Source: Aquimonas sp964586455
GTDB taxonomy: Bacteria > Pseudomonadota > Gammaproteobacteria > Xanthomonadales > Xanthomonadaceae
DNA: 64,000 nt
Assembly: GCA_964586455.1 (NCBI GenBank)
Contig: CAZPHV010000019.1
Coordinates: 11,492-75,491, forward strand
Direction: 5' to 3'
This document shows positions 9,438 to 17,801 of this stretch, piece by piece. Each line of letters opens with the position of its first letter. Positions within the stretch are counted from its first letter, which is position 1. The notes beneath the pieces were generated by a model that made no database searches, was not told the origin of the DNA, and worked only from the letters and a program-made list of their open reading frames with translations. A program made the position numbers and the translations under genes.

Positions 9438-9950
9438 ATGACGGTCACCGACAAAGCAGTACCGCCGCTGATGACGGTCCGCCAGCTGGCCCGACAGGGC
9501 GACGTCACGGTGCATGTGGTGCGCAACTATCTGCGGCGCGGCCTGCTGCAGGCGGCGAGGCACACCGAGAGTGGCTACCAACTGTTCTCGGCTTCGGAGC
9601 TCCAGCGCCTGCGCTTCATTCGCACCGCCCAACAGCTCGGCTTCACGCTGGCGGAGATCGAGGAGATCATCCGCCACAGCCTGCTGCGACATAGTCCCTG
9701 CCCGTTTGTGCGGGACATCATCCGACGCCGACTCGACGACACCCGCCAGCAACTGGACAACCTGCTCGCCATGCACGCGCGGATGGAACATGCCGTCCAC
9801 GCCTGGTCTTCGCTGCCGGATTCCATCCCGACTGGCGACGATGTCTGCGCATTGATCGAATCCGTTGCCGCCGCTGAGGGCGGCGGATTCGTCAGGTCCA
9901 CCCCGGGGCGACTCCTTGGACGCCGCCCCACTCAGGAGAACTTGCCATGA
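9438..9950 (+). CDS. MerR-family metal-responsive transcriptional regulator
   Basis: 170-residue DNA-binding regulator. The N-terminal winged helix reads LMTVRQLARQGDVTVHVVRNYLRRGLL and is followed by the dimerisation helix. Cys residues sit in SPCPFVRDI (start of the dimer helix) and in DDVCALIE near the C-terminus, a two-Cys pattern seen in metal-sensing MerR proteins but lacking the full three-Cys set of Hg-MerR or CadR. The matching operator is 28 bases upstream. The stop overlaps the following DUF2933 gene. The inducer is unknown; Cu, Zn or Cd are all possible. Confidence 0.85.
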   Translation: MTVTDKAVPPLMTVRQLARQGDVTVHVVRNYLRRGLLQAARHTESGYQLFSASELQRLRFIRTAQQLGFTLAEIEEIIRHSLLRHSPCPFVRDIIRRRLDDTRQQLDNLLAMHARMEHAVHAWSSLPDSIPTGDDVCALIESVAAAEGGGFVRSTPGRLLGRRPTQENLP

Positions 9951-10261
9951 CTGTTCCTGGTCCTGCCACCTCAGGGTCCCGACGTTGGGTCTTCTGGATC
10001 TTCCTGGCGCTGGCCCTGTTCTATCTCGGCGTCGAGCACCGCGCCCACCTTGCGGGGACGCTCCGCTGGCTGCCGCTGGCCATCTTGCTGCTGTGTCCCT
10101 TGATGCATGTGTTCATGCACAAAGGGCATGGCGGTCATGGAGGCGACGGAAGTCATGGGCGCGACGGCAATGCCGACGACCCACCCCATGGCCAGCATGA
10201 GAGCCGTAGCAAGCGGGCACTGAACGACGAAACGTCCGACACCTCGAACGGAGGGCACTGA
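9947..10261 (+). CDS. DUF2933-type small membrane protein with His/Gly-rich tail
   Basis: 104 residues. Two hydrophobic helices (WVFWIFLALALFYLGVEH and WLPLAILLLCPLMHVFMH) are joined by a short loop, and the second carries a Cys-Pro-x-Met-His segment that could touch metal. The C-terminal half is soluble and His-rich, with HGGHGGDGSHG. This layout fits the DUF2933 family, commonly found beside copper efflux and methyltransferase genes. It overlaps the regulator gene by 4 bases and precedes the next gene by one base, so it belongs to the MerR-controlled operon. Confidence 0.75.
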   Translation: MTVPGPATSGSRRWVFWIFLALALFYLGVEHRAHLAGTLRWLPLAILLLCPLMHVFMHKGHGGHGGDGSHGRDGNADDPPHGQHESRSKRALNDETSDTSNGGH

Positions 10262-10262
10262 C

Positions 10263-10928
10263 ATGCAGGCACCCGACTCCGGCTACGGCCTTTGGCTGCT
10301 GGCCGCCATCAACGCCGCGTTCTTCATCTTCTTCGCCTGGAGCTTCTACAAACCGCTGACCCGTTGGGACTGGCGTGGGTTCGGTATGTTCTCCGCCTTC
10401 GTCGTGGCCCTGTTCGCGGAAATGTATGGCTTCCCGCTGACGCTGTACGTCTTGGGCGGGTGGCTCAGCGCCAACTATCCGCAGGTCAACTGGCTCAGCC
10501 ACGACGCCGGCCATCTGCTGGAGATGTGGTTCGGCTGGCGCGCCAATCCGCATTTCGGTCCATTCCACCTGGCGAGTTTCATCCTGATCGGCGGCGGGTT
10601 CTGGCTCCTGTCGGCAGCCTGGCCCGTGCTGTATCGGGCACAGCGTGAGGGTCGGCTTGCCCGGGAGGGCGTGTATGCACGCATGCGTCACCCGCAGTAC
10701 GTCGCCTTCGTACTCGTACTGACTGGTTTCCTCCTGCAGTGGCCCACGCTGCTCACGTTCGCCAGCTATCCGGTGCTGGTGTGGGCCTATGCCCGCCTCG
10801 CGCGTCGTGAGGAGAGAGATTGCCTGAGCCGCTTCGGCGAGGACTACGTGAGCTACATGCAGGAGGTGCCGGCCTTCATACCGCGACGCCGGCGCGGTCC
10901 TGTCCGATCGGCGGGGGAAGTCCGATGA
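10263..10928 (+). CDS. isoprenylcysteine carboxyl methyltransferase-like integral membrane protein
   Basis: 221-residue multi-spanning membrane protein. The C-terminal signature GVYARMRHPQYVAF, then a hydrophobic hairpin and ARREERDCLSRFGEDYVSY, is that of the ICMT/PEMT membrane methyltransferase fold, which binds S-adenosylmethionine. Homologues often accompany DUF2933 proteins in metal-resistance loci, but their substrate is not known to me. It is the third gene of the operon that starts at the MerR-type operator. Confidence 0.75.
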   Translation: MQAPDSGYGLWLLAAINAAFFIFFAWSFYKPLTRWDWRGFGMFSAFVVALFAEMYGFPLTLYVLGGWLSANYPQVNWLSHDAGHLLEMWFGWRANPHFGPFHLASFILIGGGFWLLSAAWPVLYRAQREGRLAREGVYARMRHPQYVAFVLVLTGFLLQWPTLLTFASYPVLVWAYARLARREERDCLSRFGEDYVSYMQEVPAFIPRRRRGPVRSAGEVR

Positions 10929-11008
10929 AGGCCGACCGTCGTGTTCCATCCCTTTGTGCTCTCGCAGCCTCGCTGTTTCGCCTCACATCCATTCAAGGAG
11001 TCCACACA

Positions 11009-11428
11009 ATGAACAACGTCACACATGCCGCCTGTTTTGCTGGCCCACGCACCAATCCCAATCGCTGGTTCGCCGCGCTGGCGCTGGCGGGCGCCTTTGC
11101 CTTCTCCTTCGCACTGCCGGGGGCTGCTTCCGCGAGCGAAGGCGGGTTCCGCCACAACGTGTTGATGCGCGGCCAGGTTCTGGAGACGCAGGACGACACA
11201 CTGGTGGTCTGCGTCGGCAAGGCCGACGGAGCCCAGGTCGACCAGGTGCTGGATGTGATCCGGCACAAGCGCCGTAACCGCGGTCCCCGGGATATCGGGC
11301 CGCGCTTTCGCCGGGAAGCCGTCGGTCAGGTGCGCATCACCGGGCTGTTCGACGACCACTACGCAGAGGCTGAAGTGATCTCCGGAAAGCCCAAGGTCAA
11401 TGACATCGTCGAGCTGATTCGACCGTGA
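11009..11428 (+). CDS. exported hypothetical protein
   Basis: 139 residues. The ATG at 11009 is chosen because AAGGAG lies 9 bases upstream and the product then begins directly with a signal peptide (FAALALAGAFAFSFALPGAASAS). The mature part (about 90 residues) is a small beta-rich domain: RGQVLETQDDTLVVCVGKADG, then a basic loop, then GQVRITGLFDDHYAEAEVISG and PKVNDIVELI. This resembles the small surface beta-domain seen in FlgT-C-like exported proteins, a weak comparison. One Cys remains after processing. It lies between the ICMT gene and the RNase gene on the same strand. Confidence 0.65.
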   Translation: MNNVTHAACFAGPRTNPNRWFAALALAGAFAFSFALPGAASASEGGFRHNVLMRGQVLETQDDTLVVCVGKADGAQVDQVLDVIRHKRRNRGPRDIGPRFRREAVGQVRITGLFDDHYAEAEVISGKPKVNDIVELIRP

Positions 11429-11509
11429 GCAAGCCACGCGTCCGGCGCGATCTGCGTCGGACGTGTGCCCGCTGTCCGCCATCACTTCCTGCCAGAACCG
11501 GAGCTCATC

Positions 11510-12895
11510 ATGACCTCGACTTCCCGCCCGACGCTGCAGTTCCTCGGTGCCGCCGGCACCATCACCGGATCGCGCTACCTGGTCGAGGCCAACGGTCAGC
11601 GCGTGCTCGTGGACTGCGGCCTGTTCCAGGGCTACAAGCAATTGCGCGACCGCAACTGGGCTCCGTTTCCCGTCGAGCCGTCATCAATCGACGCGGTGGT
11701 CCTGACCCACGCCCACCTGGACCATTCTGGCTACTTGCCCGCACTGGTCAAACAAGGGTTCCGCGGCCGGATCCACTGCACCCATGGCAGCGTGGCCCTG
11801 TGCGGCCTGCTGCTTCCCGACAGCGGACACCTGCTCGAAGAGGAGGCCAAGTACGCGGCCCGCAAGGGGTACTCCAAGCACAAGGAACCACGACCGCTTT
11901 ATACCGAGGATGACGCCCGCCGCAGCCTGAAGCAGCTCAAGGGGCATGACTATGGTCGCGACATCGAGGTCACATCAGGCGTCACGATCCGCTTCCATCC
12001 TGCCGGCCACATCCTGGGCGCTGCCCATGTCAGCCTGGACGTCCAGGGCCAGCGCCTGCACTTCAGTGGCGACCTGGGACGGCAGCAAGAGTCGCTGATG
12101 AATCCGCCGACGCCCCTGCCCGCCTGTGACGTACTGGTCTGCGAATCCACATATGGCAATCGGGAACACATTCCGATCGACCAGGAGGCGGAGCTGGCTC
12201 CCATCATCCGCCGCGTCGCTACCCGTGGGGGCGTGATCGTCATCCCCGCCTTTGCCATCGGCCGCGCCCAGGCGCTCATGCTGCATATCGCCCGGCTGCG
12301 TGAGCGCAAGGACATCCCTCGCGTGCCGGTCTACCTCAACAGCCCGATGGCGATCAACGCGACCCGGCACTACCACGACCACCACTCCGAGCACCACGTG
12401 TCCGACGAGGACTGCCAGCGGATGTTCGACGTGGCCACCTTCGTCAACACTGTAGAAGAGTCGAAGGCACTCAACCGCCAGCGCGGGCCGATGATCATCA
12501 TCTCGGCCAGCGGCATGATCACCGGCGGGCGCGTGTTGCACCACATCGAGGCGTTCGGCCCCGATGACCGCAACGCGATCCTGCTCGCGGGCTACCAGGC
12601 CGGAGGAACACGCGGTGCCGCGCTGGCGGCAGGCAAGCGCACGTTGCGCATGTTCGGCCGCGAGGTCCCCATCCGCGCTGAAGTGGTGCAGCTGGAAGGC
12701 TTTTCCGGCCACGCCGACGCCGGGGAACTCCTGGACTGGATGCGCACCGCGCCGTCTGCGCCGCGCATCGTCTACCTCACCCATGGCGAGCCCGACGCAG
12801 CCGACACGCTGCGCGGGCGCGTGCAGCGCGAGCTGGGCTGGCGCGCGCGCGTGCCTGAACACCTGGAGCAGGTTGGCCTCGAGGATGCGCGGTGA
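11510..12895 (+). CDS. beta-CASP metallo-beta-lactamase RNase (RNA-metabolising MBL)
   Basis: 461-residue cytoplasmic Zn-dependent ribonuclease-like protein. The MBL core has THAHLDHSGYLP (about residue 66 on), PAGHILGAAH, and FSGDLGR. The beta-CASP insert contains VIPAFAIGRAQ and SASGMITGGRVLHH. The C-terminal RNA-specificity segment reads GFSGHADAGELLDW followed by YLTHGEPDAA. The ATG at 11510 has GGAG eight bases upstream. The family includes CPSF73-like and RNase J-like endo/exonucleases. Its stop overlaps the GTG of the phosphorylase gene (GTGA), so RNA cleavage is coupled to a nucleotide-phosphorolysis operon. Confidence 0.88.
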   Translation: MTSTSRPTLQFLGAAGTITGSRYLVEANGQRVLVDCGLFQGYKQLRDRNWAPFPVEPSSIDAVVLTHAHLDHSGYLPALVKQGFRGRIHCTHGSVALCGLLLPDSGHLLEEEAKYAARKGYSKHKEPRPLYTEDDARRSLKQLKGHDYGRDIEVTSGVTIRFHPAGHILGAAHVSLDVQGQRLHFSGDLGRQQESLMNPPTPLPACDVLVCESTYGNREHIPIDQEAELAPIIRRVATRGGVIVIPAFAIGRAQALMLHIARLRERKDIPRVPVYLNSPMAINATRHYHDHHSEHHVSDEDCQRMFDVATFVNTVEESKALNRQRGPMIIISASGMITGGRVLHHIEAFGPDDRNAILLAGYQAGGTRGAALAAGKRTLRMFGREVPIRAEVVQLEGFSGHADAGELLDWMRTAPSAPRIVYLTHGEPDAADTLRGRVQRELGWRARVPEHLEQVGLEDAR

Positions 12896-14403
12896 CCACG
12901 CCGGGCCACACCCGCCTGCGCGTCACCCGTGCCGGCATCGACACCTACCAGCAGCCAGTGGTCTACATGCACCGCGACTGTGAAGTCTGTCGCTCGGAAG
13001 GCTTTGCTGCGATGACGCGGGTAAGGCTGGACGTGGGCACGCGCACGCTGGTGGCGACGCTGAACGTGGTGGTCGACGATCGACTCGGTCTGGACGAGGT
13101 GGCGCTGTCGGAGGTCGCGTGGACGCTCCTCGATCCCATGCGCGATGCCCTCGCCCGGGTGCGGCATGCGGAACCCGCGTCGTCGGCAGGTGCGCTCCGC
13201 GCCAAGGTGTTCGGTGCGCGGCTGGACGACGCGCAGTACCTCGCCCTGGTGCAGGACGTGATGGGAAGCAGGTTGTCCGACCTGGAGCTTGCCGCTTTCG
13301 TAACAGCCAGCGCGGGTGACCGCCTCGACAACGCCGAGACGACCGCGCTGACGCGAGCCATGATCTCCGTGGGCCAGCGCCTGGACTGGGGCGAAGGGCC
13401 GGTGCTGGACAAACACTGCGTAGGTGGCCTGCCGGGCAATCGCACCACCCCGATCGTGGTGGCCATCGTGGCTGCGCTGGGCTACCGCATCCCGAAGACC
13501 TCGTCGCGCGCGATCACGTCGCCCGCGGGCACCGCCGACACCATGGAGGTCATGGCGCCCGTGGCGCTCGATCTGGCGGCGATGCGCCGGGTGGTGGAGC
13601 GCGAGGGCGGCTGCATCGTCTGGGGTGGCAACGTGCGCCTGAGTCCGGCCGACGACATCCTGATCCGGGTGCAGCGCCCGCTGGATTTCGACAGCGACGG
13701 TCAACTGGTGGCCAGCGTGCTGTCGAAGAAGATAGCCGCGGGCTCCACCCACGTCCTGATCGACATGCCGGTGGGTCCGACGGCCAAGGTGCGAGGTGAG
13801 GCCGCGGCCCACAGCCTCGGCACGCGGCTTGCCCACACCGCGGGCGCGCTGGGATTGCAGTTGGGCATCCATCGCTCCGACGGCAGCCAGCCGGTGGGGC
13901 GGGGAATCGGTCCGGCGCTCGAGGCGCACGATGTGCTCAAGGTGCTGCGCAACGCAGCCGATGCACCCGCCGACCTTCGCGAACGCGCACTTGCGCTGTC
14001 CGCGGCGCTGCTGGACATGGCACCGGGCAGCAACGCCGGCACCGGACTGGAGCGCGCGCGCGGCGTGCTGGATTCCGGGGCGGCGCTGGCCAAGTTCCTG
14101 GCGATCTGCGAGGCCCAGGGAGGCTTCCGCGAACCGCCACGGGCGGCGTTCACCGCCGACGTCCCGGCGCCTGCATCGGGCCGCATCGCGGCGATCGACA
14201 ACCGCAGGCTGGCCAAACTGGCCAAGCTGGCCGGCGCCCCGACATCCCCCACCGCCGGCCTCGAAACCGGTCTGCGGATCGGCGATACGGTCGAGCGCGG
14301 ACAGCCCATGATGACCCTGCATGCGGAGTCGCCGGGAGAACTGGCCTACGCCCTGGAGCACGCCGCGACGCTGCAACCCTTTGTGCTTGGAGAGGTTCCA
14401 TGA
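12892..14403 (+). CDS. AMP phosphorylase / thymidine phosphorylase, long (archaeal-type) form
   Basis: 503 residues, the length of archaeal AMP phosphorylases and about 60 more than ordinary bacterial thymidine phosphorylase, because of an N-terminal extension of about 85 residues. Key segments are DKHCVGGLPGNRTTPIV, then KTSSRAITSPAGTADTMEV, then VWGGN and GRGIGPALEA. Enzymes of this group phosphorolyse NMPs (to ribose 1,5-bisphosphate plus base) or pyrimidine nucleosides. GTG start overlapping the RNase stop; stop overlapping the PRPP-synthetase start by 4 bases. Which substrate is used here cannot be told from sequence; the length favours NMPs. Confidence 0.88.
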   Translation: MTTPGHTRLRVTRAGIDTYQQPVVYMHRDCEVCRSEGFAAMTRVRLDVGTRTLVATLNVVVDDRLGLDEVALSEVAWTLLDPMRDALARVRHAEPASSAGALRAKVFGARLDDAQYLALVQDVMGSRLSDLELAAFVTASAGDRLDNAETTALTRAMISVGQRLDWGEGPVLDKHCVGGLPGNRTTPIVVAIVAALGYRIPKTSSRAITSPAGTADTMEVMAPVALDLAAMRRVVEREGGCIVWGGNVRLSPADDILIRVQRPLDFDSDGQLVASVLSKKIAAGSTHVLIDMPVGPTAKVRGEAAAHSLGTRLAHTAGALGLQLGIHRSDGSQPVGRGIGPALEAHDVLKVLRNAADAPADLRERALALSAALLDMAPGSNAGTGLERARGVLDSGAALAKFLAICEAQGGFREPPRAAFTADVPAPASGRIAAIDNRRLAKLAKLAGAPTSPTAGLETGLRIGDTVERGQPMMTLHAESPGELAYALEHAATLQPFVLGEVP

Positions 14404-15314
14404 CCCGTGTGCTGATGCCCTTCCCGGCCGATGCAGTGTTGGCCGGCACCATCAACCAGCCCCTGCAGGCGCGCATTGCACCCGTGGCCTGGCGGCACTT
14501 CCCCGATGGCGAGTCGCTGGTCACCCTGGACGACGCACTGGACGGCGCCGATGTGGCGATCCTGGCCAGCCTGCGCAACGCCGATGCCATGGCCCTCCCG
14601 CTGCGCTTCGCCGCCCGGGCGGCGCGCGAATTCGGGGCGCGGTCGGTCGGCTTGATCGCGCCCTACCTCGGCTATATGCGCCAGGACACCCGCTTCCATC
14701 CCGGTGAGGCGGTCAGTACGCCGCTGTTCGCGCAATTCCTCGAGGAGTCGTTCGACTGGCTGGTGACCGTGGACCCGCACCTGCACCGCGTCGAGCGCCT
14801 GCAGTCGCTCTACCGGATTTCGACGGCCCACGTGTCGGCGACGCCGGCCGTGGCGCGCTGGATCGCGGAGACAGTCCCCGACGCGATACTGATCGGACCC
14901 GACAGCGAGAGCGAGCAATGGGTGGCGGGCATCTCCGTCCGGTCCGGCATGCCCTACCAGGTGCTCGCCAAGGAGCGCTACGGCGACTACGACGTGCGCG
15001 TGAGCCTGCCCGACCCGGCGGCCGTGTCGGGCCGCACCACGGTCCTGGTCGACGACATCGTGTCGTCCGGCCACACGATCCTGGAGACCCTCGCGCACCT
15101 GCGCCGGCTGTCGCTGCCGCCGCCGTTGCTGGTCGCCATCCATCCGGTCTTCGCGGGCGATGCCTATGCCCGCCTGCAGGAGGCGGGCCTGGCCCGCATC
15201 GTCAGCACCGACACCATTCCCCACCCGTCGAACGCGATCGCGCTCGGCGCGGACCTCGCCGCCGCGGCCTCGGCCCTGATGACCGCTTCCACCGATTCCA
15301 CGGAGGACCCATGA
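14400..15314 (+). CDS. prs: ribose-phosphate pyrophosphokinase (PRPP synthetase family)
   Basis: 304 residues, slightly shorter than housekeeping Prs. It shows the ribose-5-phosphate/PRPP loop TTVLVDDIVSSGHTI near residue 215, the dimer motif FPDGESLV, the YLGYMRQDTRFHPGEAVS segment and a catalytic loop KERYGDYDVRVS. It would form PRPP from ribose 5-phosphate and ATP, or in this operon interconvert phosphoribosyl products. Flanked on both sides by ATGA overlaps. It is probably a second, accessory Prs, since the gene sits in an accessory block; whether a chromosomal copy exists cannot be seen here. Confidence 0.88.
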   Translation: MTRVLMPFPADAVLAGTINQPLQARIAPVAWRHFPDGESLVTLDDALDGADVAILASLRNADAMALPLRFAARAAREFGARSVGLIAPYLGYMRQDTRFHPGEAVSTPLFAQFLEESFDWLVTVDPHLHRVERLQSLYRISTAHVSATPAVARWIAETVPDAILIGPDSESEQWVAGISVRSGMPYQVLAKERYGDYDVRVSLPDPAAVSGRTTVLVDDIVSSGHTILETLAHLRRLSLPPPLLVAIHPVFAGDAYARLQEAGLARIVSTDTIPHPSNAIALGADLAAAASALMTASTDSTEDP

Positions 15315-17776
15315 ACCTGCATCTCAACTGCTGCACCGCCGACCAGCTGTCGGCCGCCGAGCGCCAGCGGATCCTTGAACTCGCAGACGCCCACCGGCAG
15401 GCCGATCCCGCGTTCGCCCACTGGGCTGCCGGCTACGGGGTGATCCGACATGACCCCCTCACCCAGCTGCGCGTCCGCCAGATGGTGCAAGAGCTGGTCG
15501 CCATGGGCCGCACGCCAGATGCCGGCACCGCATGGCAGCGGCTTGCCGCGGCCGACCGCGTCACCAGCGCCGGCATGTGGCTGGTGGCGCACATGACCTA
15601 CAGCCAGCGCGTTCGTACGGACGGCGCGACTCTCGGGGTCGATGATTTCAAGGCCACGCCCGAGGGCCACACCGGCGGGTCCCTCAACATGGTGCCCGCC
15701 TACGCCGGCTATCTGCTGATGGATTCCCTGGATGGCGTCACCCGCGCGTGGATGATGGGCCAGGGGCACTGCGTGGCCGCCATCGACGCGCTGAACGTGC
15801 TGGTTGGCAACATGACCGACCGGCACGCCGAACGTTACGACCGCACCGGCGAAGGGCTGAGCCGGTTCGTCGGCGACTTCTACGCCTACACCCTCAATCC
15901 GGACGGGACGCCGGCGTCGCCCCTGGGCTCCCACGTCAATGCGCACACCGCCGGCGGCGTGATGGAGGGCGGTTATCTCGGTTTTGCCGAGCTGCAGTAC
16001 GTGCATGCGCCGCTCAAGGATGAACGCCTGGTCGCCTTCCTCAGCGACGGTGCGTTCGAGGAGCAGCGCGGCAGCGACTGGGCGCCGCGCTGGTGGCGTG
16101 CCGAGGACAGCGGGCTGGTCAGCCCGATCATCATCCTCAACGGGCGGCGCATCGAACAGCGCAGTCAGATCACCCAGCAGGGCGGCGAGCGGTGGTTGGA
16201 CCGGCACCTGCGATTGAACGGCTTTGATCCGATCGCGCTGGACGGGCGCGATCCTGCAAGCATCGCGTGGGGTATCCACGTGATGGAGTCGCGCCTGCAA
16301 GCCGGTGCCGCCGTTTCCGATGCCGACGTGCGGCTGCCCTATGGCATCGCCGAAACCGTCAAGGGGTTTGGTTTCCCCGGTGCCGGCACCAACGCCTCGC
16401 ACAACCTGCCCCTTCCCGGGAATCCGGCGACGGATGCCGCGGCGCGCACGCTCTTCAATGAAGGCGCCGCGGCGCTGTTCGTGGCCGCGTCCGAGCTCGA
16501 TGAGGCCATTGCCGCACTCAACAGCCACGATCTCCAGCAGCGTGTGCGCGAGCGCGACCATGCGCTGGCCGACCGCCAGGTGGACCCGCCCCGCGTCCCG
16601 GCGATCGCCGACCGCGACGCCGGCGGCGAGAGCTCGCCGATGACCGCGCTCGACGAGCAGTTCGTCGCGATCGCCGAAGCGAACCCGGGGCTGCGCGTGC
16701 GCGTGGGCAATCCTGACGAGCTGCGCAGCAACAAGCTCGATCGCACCCTGGACGCAATGAAGCACCGGGTGCACGAGCCCGAGCCCGGTGTCGCGGAATC
16801 GACCACTGGCGCGGTCATCACCGCGCTTAATGAGGAAGCCGTGGTATGCGCGGCGCTCGGCAACAAGGGCGGGCTGAACCTGGTGGTCACCTACGAGGCG
16901 TTCGCACCGAAGATGCTTGGCGCCGTGCGCCAGGAATTGATCTTCGCGCGCCACTTGGCGCAGGCTGGGCGCCCGCCCGGCTGGCTGGGGGTGCCGCTGG
17001 TGCTGACCTCCCACACGTGGGAGAACGCCAAAAACGAGCAGTCCCACCAAGACCCGGCCATGGCCGAGGCGCTCCTGGGCGAAATGGCCGACATCTCGCG
17101 CGTGGTATTTCCCCCGGACGCCAACGGTGCCGCCGCGGCACTCGCCCACGCCTACGCCCAACGCGGCACGGTCACCACCCTGGTGGTCCCGAAGCGGCCG
17201 GTGCCCCACGAGCTGACGCCACAGCAGGCCGAGGCGCTGGCCGAGGCCGGCGCAACGTGCCTGGCCGGCGATCCGGCGACGGCGGCGATCCTGCTGGTGG
17301 CCACCGGCGCGTACCAACTGCAGGAAGTGCGCCGCGCGCAGGCGCGTCTCGTCGAACGCGGGGCGTCGGCAGCGATCGTCTATCTCGGCGAGCCCGGCCG
17401 GTTCCGCGCGCCGCGCGATCCGGAGGAGGCACGGTACGTGCACCCTGACAGCGCGGTCCAGGCGCTGTTCCCGGTGGGCCGGCCGCGCGTGTTCGTCACC
17501 CACACCCGTCCGGAACCCTTCCTCGGCGCGCTGCGCCGGCTCGACACCGGCCCCGCCACCACCGCGGCGCTGGGCTTCGTCAACCGCGGCGGCACGCTGG
17601 ACGTGCCGGGCCTGCTGTTCGCCAACCGCAGCACCTGGGCACACGTGGTCGACGCGGCTGCGCACGTCCTCGGCCAGTCCCGTGGCAGCCTGCTGTCCGA
17701 AGCGGAGCTGGCGGCAGTGGATGGCCGCGGCGATCCGGCCACGATCCTGCGCCCTGCCACGGGGCCAGCGTCGTGA
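15311..17776 (+). CDS. divergent phosphoketolase (XFP family)
   Basis: 821-residue thiamine-diphosphate enzyme predicted to split xylulose 5-phosphate or fructose 6-phosphate with phosphate, giving acetyl phosphate. Family landmarks: HTGGSLNMV and MGQGH (canonical GPGH) in the N-domain, SHVNAHTAGGVMEGGYLG (canonical SHV...HEGGELG), SDGAFEEQ to ILNGRR as the ThDP/Mg site (canonical GDGEAETG ... LNG), and SHQDP followed by VFPPDANG in the C-domain. Several otherwise constant positions differ, including a Met where the HEGGELG His lies. Start by ATGA overlap with prs; an earlier in-frame ATG at 14918 would run inside prs and is rejected. Confidence 0.85.
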   Translation: MNLHLNCCTADQLSAAERQRILELADAHRQADPAFAHWAAGYGVIRHDPLTQLRVRQMVQELVAMGRTPDAGTAWQRLAAADRVTSAGMWLVAHMTYSQRVRTDGATLGVDDFKATPEGHTGGSLNMVPAYAGYLLMDSLDGVTRAWMMGQGHCVAAIDALNVLVGNMTDRHAERYDRTGEGLSRFVGDFYAYTLNPDGTPASPLGSHVNAHTAGGVMEGGYLGFAELQYVHAPLKDERLVAFLSDGAFEEQRGSDWAPRWWRAEDSGLVSPIIILNGRRIEQRSQITQQGGERWLDRHLRLNGFDPIALDGRDPASIAWGIHVMESRLQAGAAVSDADVRLPYGIAETVKGFGFPGAGTNASHNLPLPGNPATDAAARTLFNEGAAALFVAASELDEAIAALNSHDLQQRVRERDHALADRQVDPPRVPAIADRDAGGESSPMTALDEQFVAIAEANPGLRVRVGNPDELRSNKLDRTLDAMKHRVHEPEPGVAESTTGAVITALNEEAVVCAALGNKGGLNLVVTYEAFAPKMLGAVRQELIFARHLAQAGRPPGWLGVPLVLTSHTWENAKNEQSHQDPAMAEALLGEMADISRVVFPPDANGAAAALAHAYAQRGTVTTLVVPKRPVPHELTPQQAEALAEAGATCLAGDPATAAILLVATGAYQLQEVRRAQARLVERGASAAIVYLGEPGRFRAPRDPEEARYVHPDSAVQALFPVGRPRVFVTHTRPEPFLGALRRLDTGPATTAALGFVNRGGTLDVPGLLFANRSTWAHVVDAAAHVLGQSRGSLLSEAELAAVDGRGDPATILRPATGPAS

Positions 17777-17801
17777 GTCGCCCGGCCAGGACCTCGCGCT
17801 G

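Noticed and set aside
15164..17665. 833-codon minus-strand open frame opposite phosphoketolase
   Set aside because: No domain features and low-complexity composition; the plus-strand phosphoketolase explains the region.
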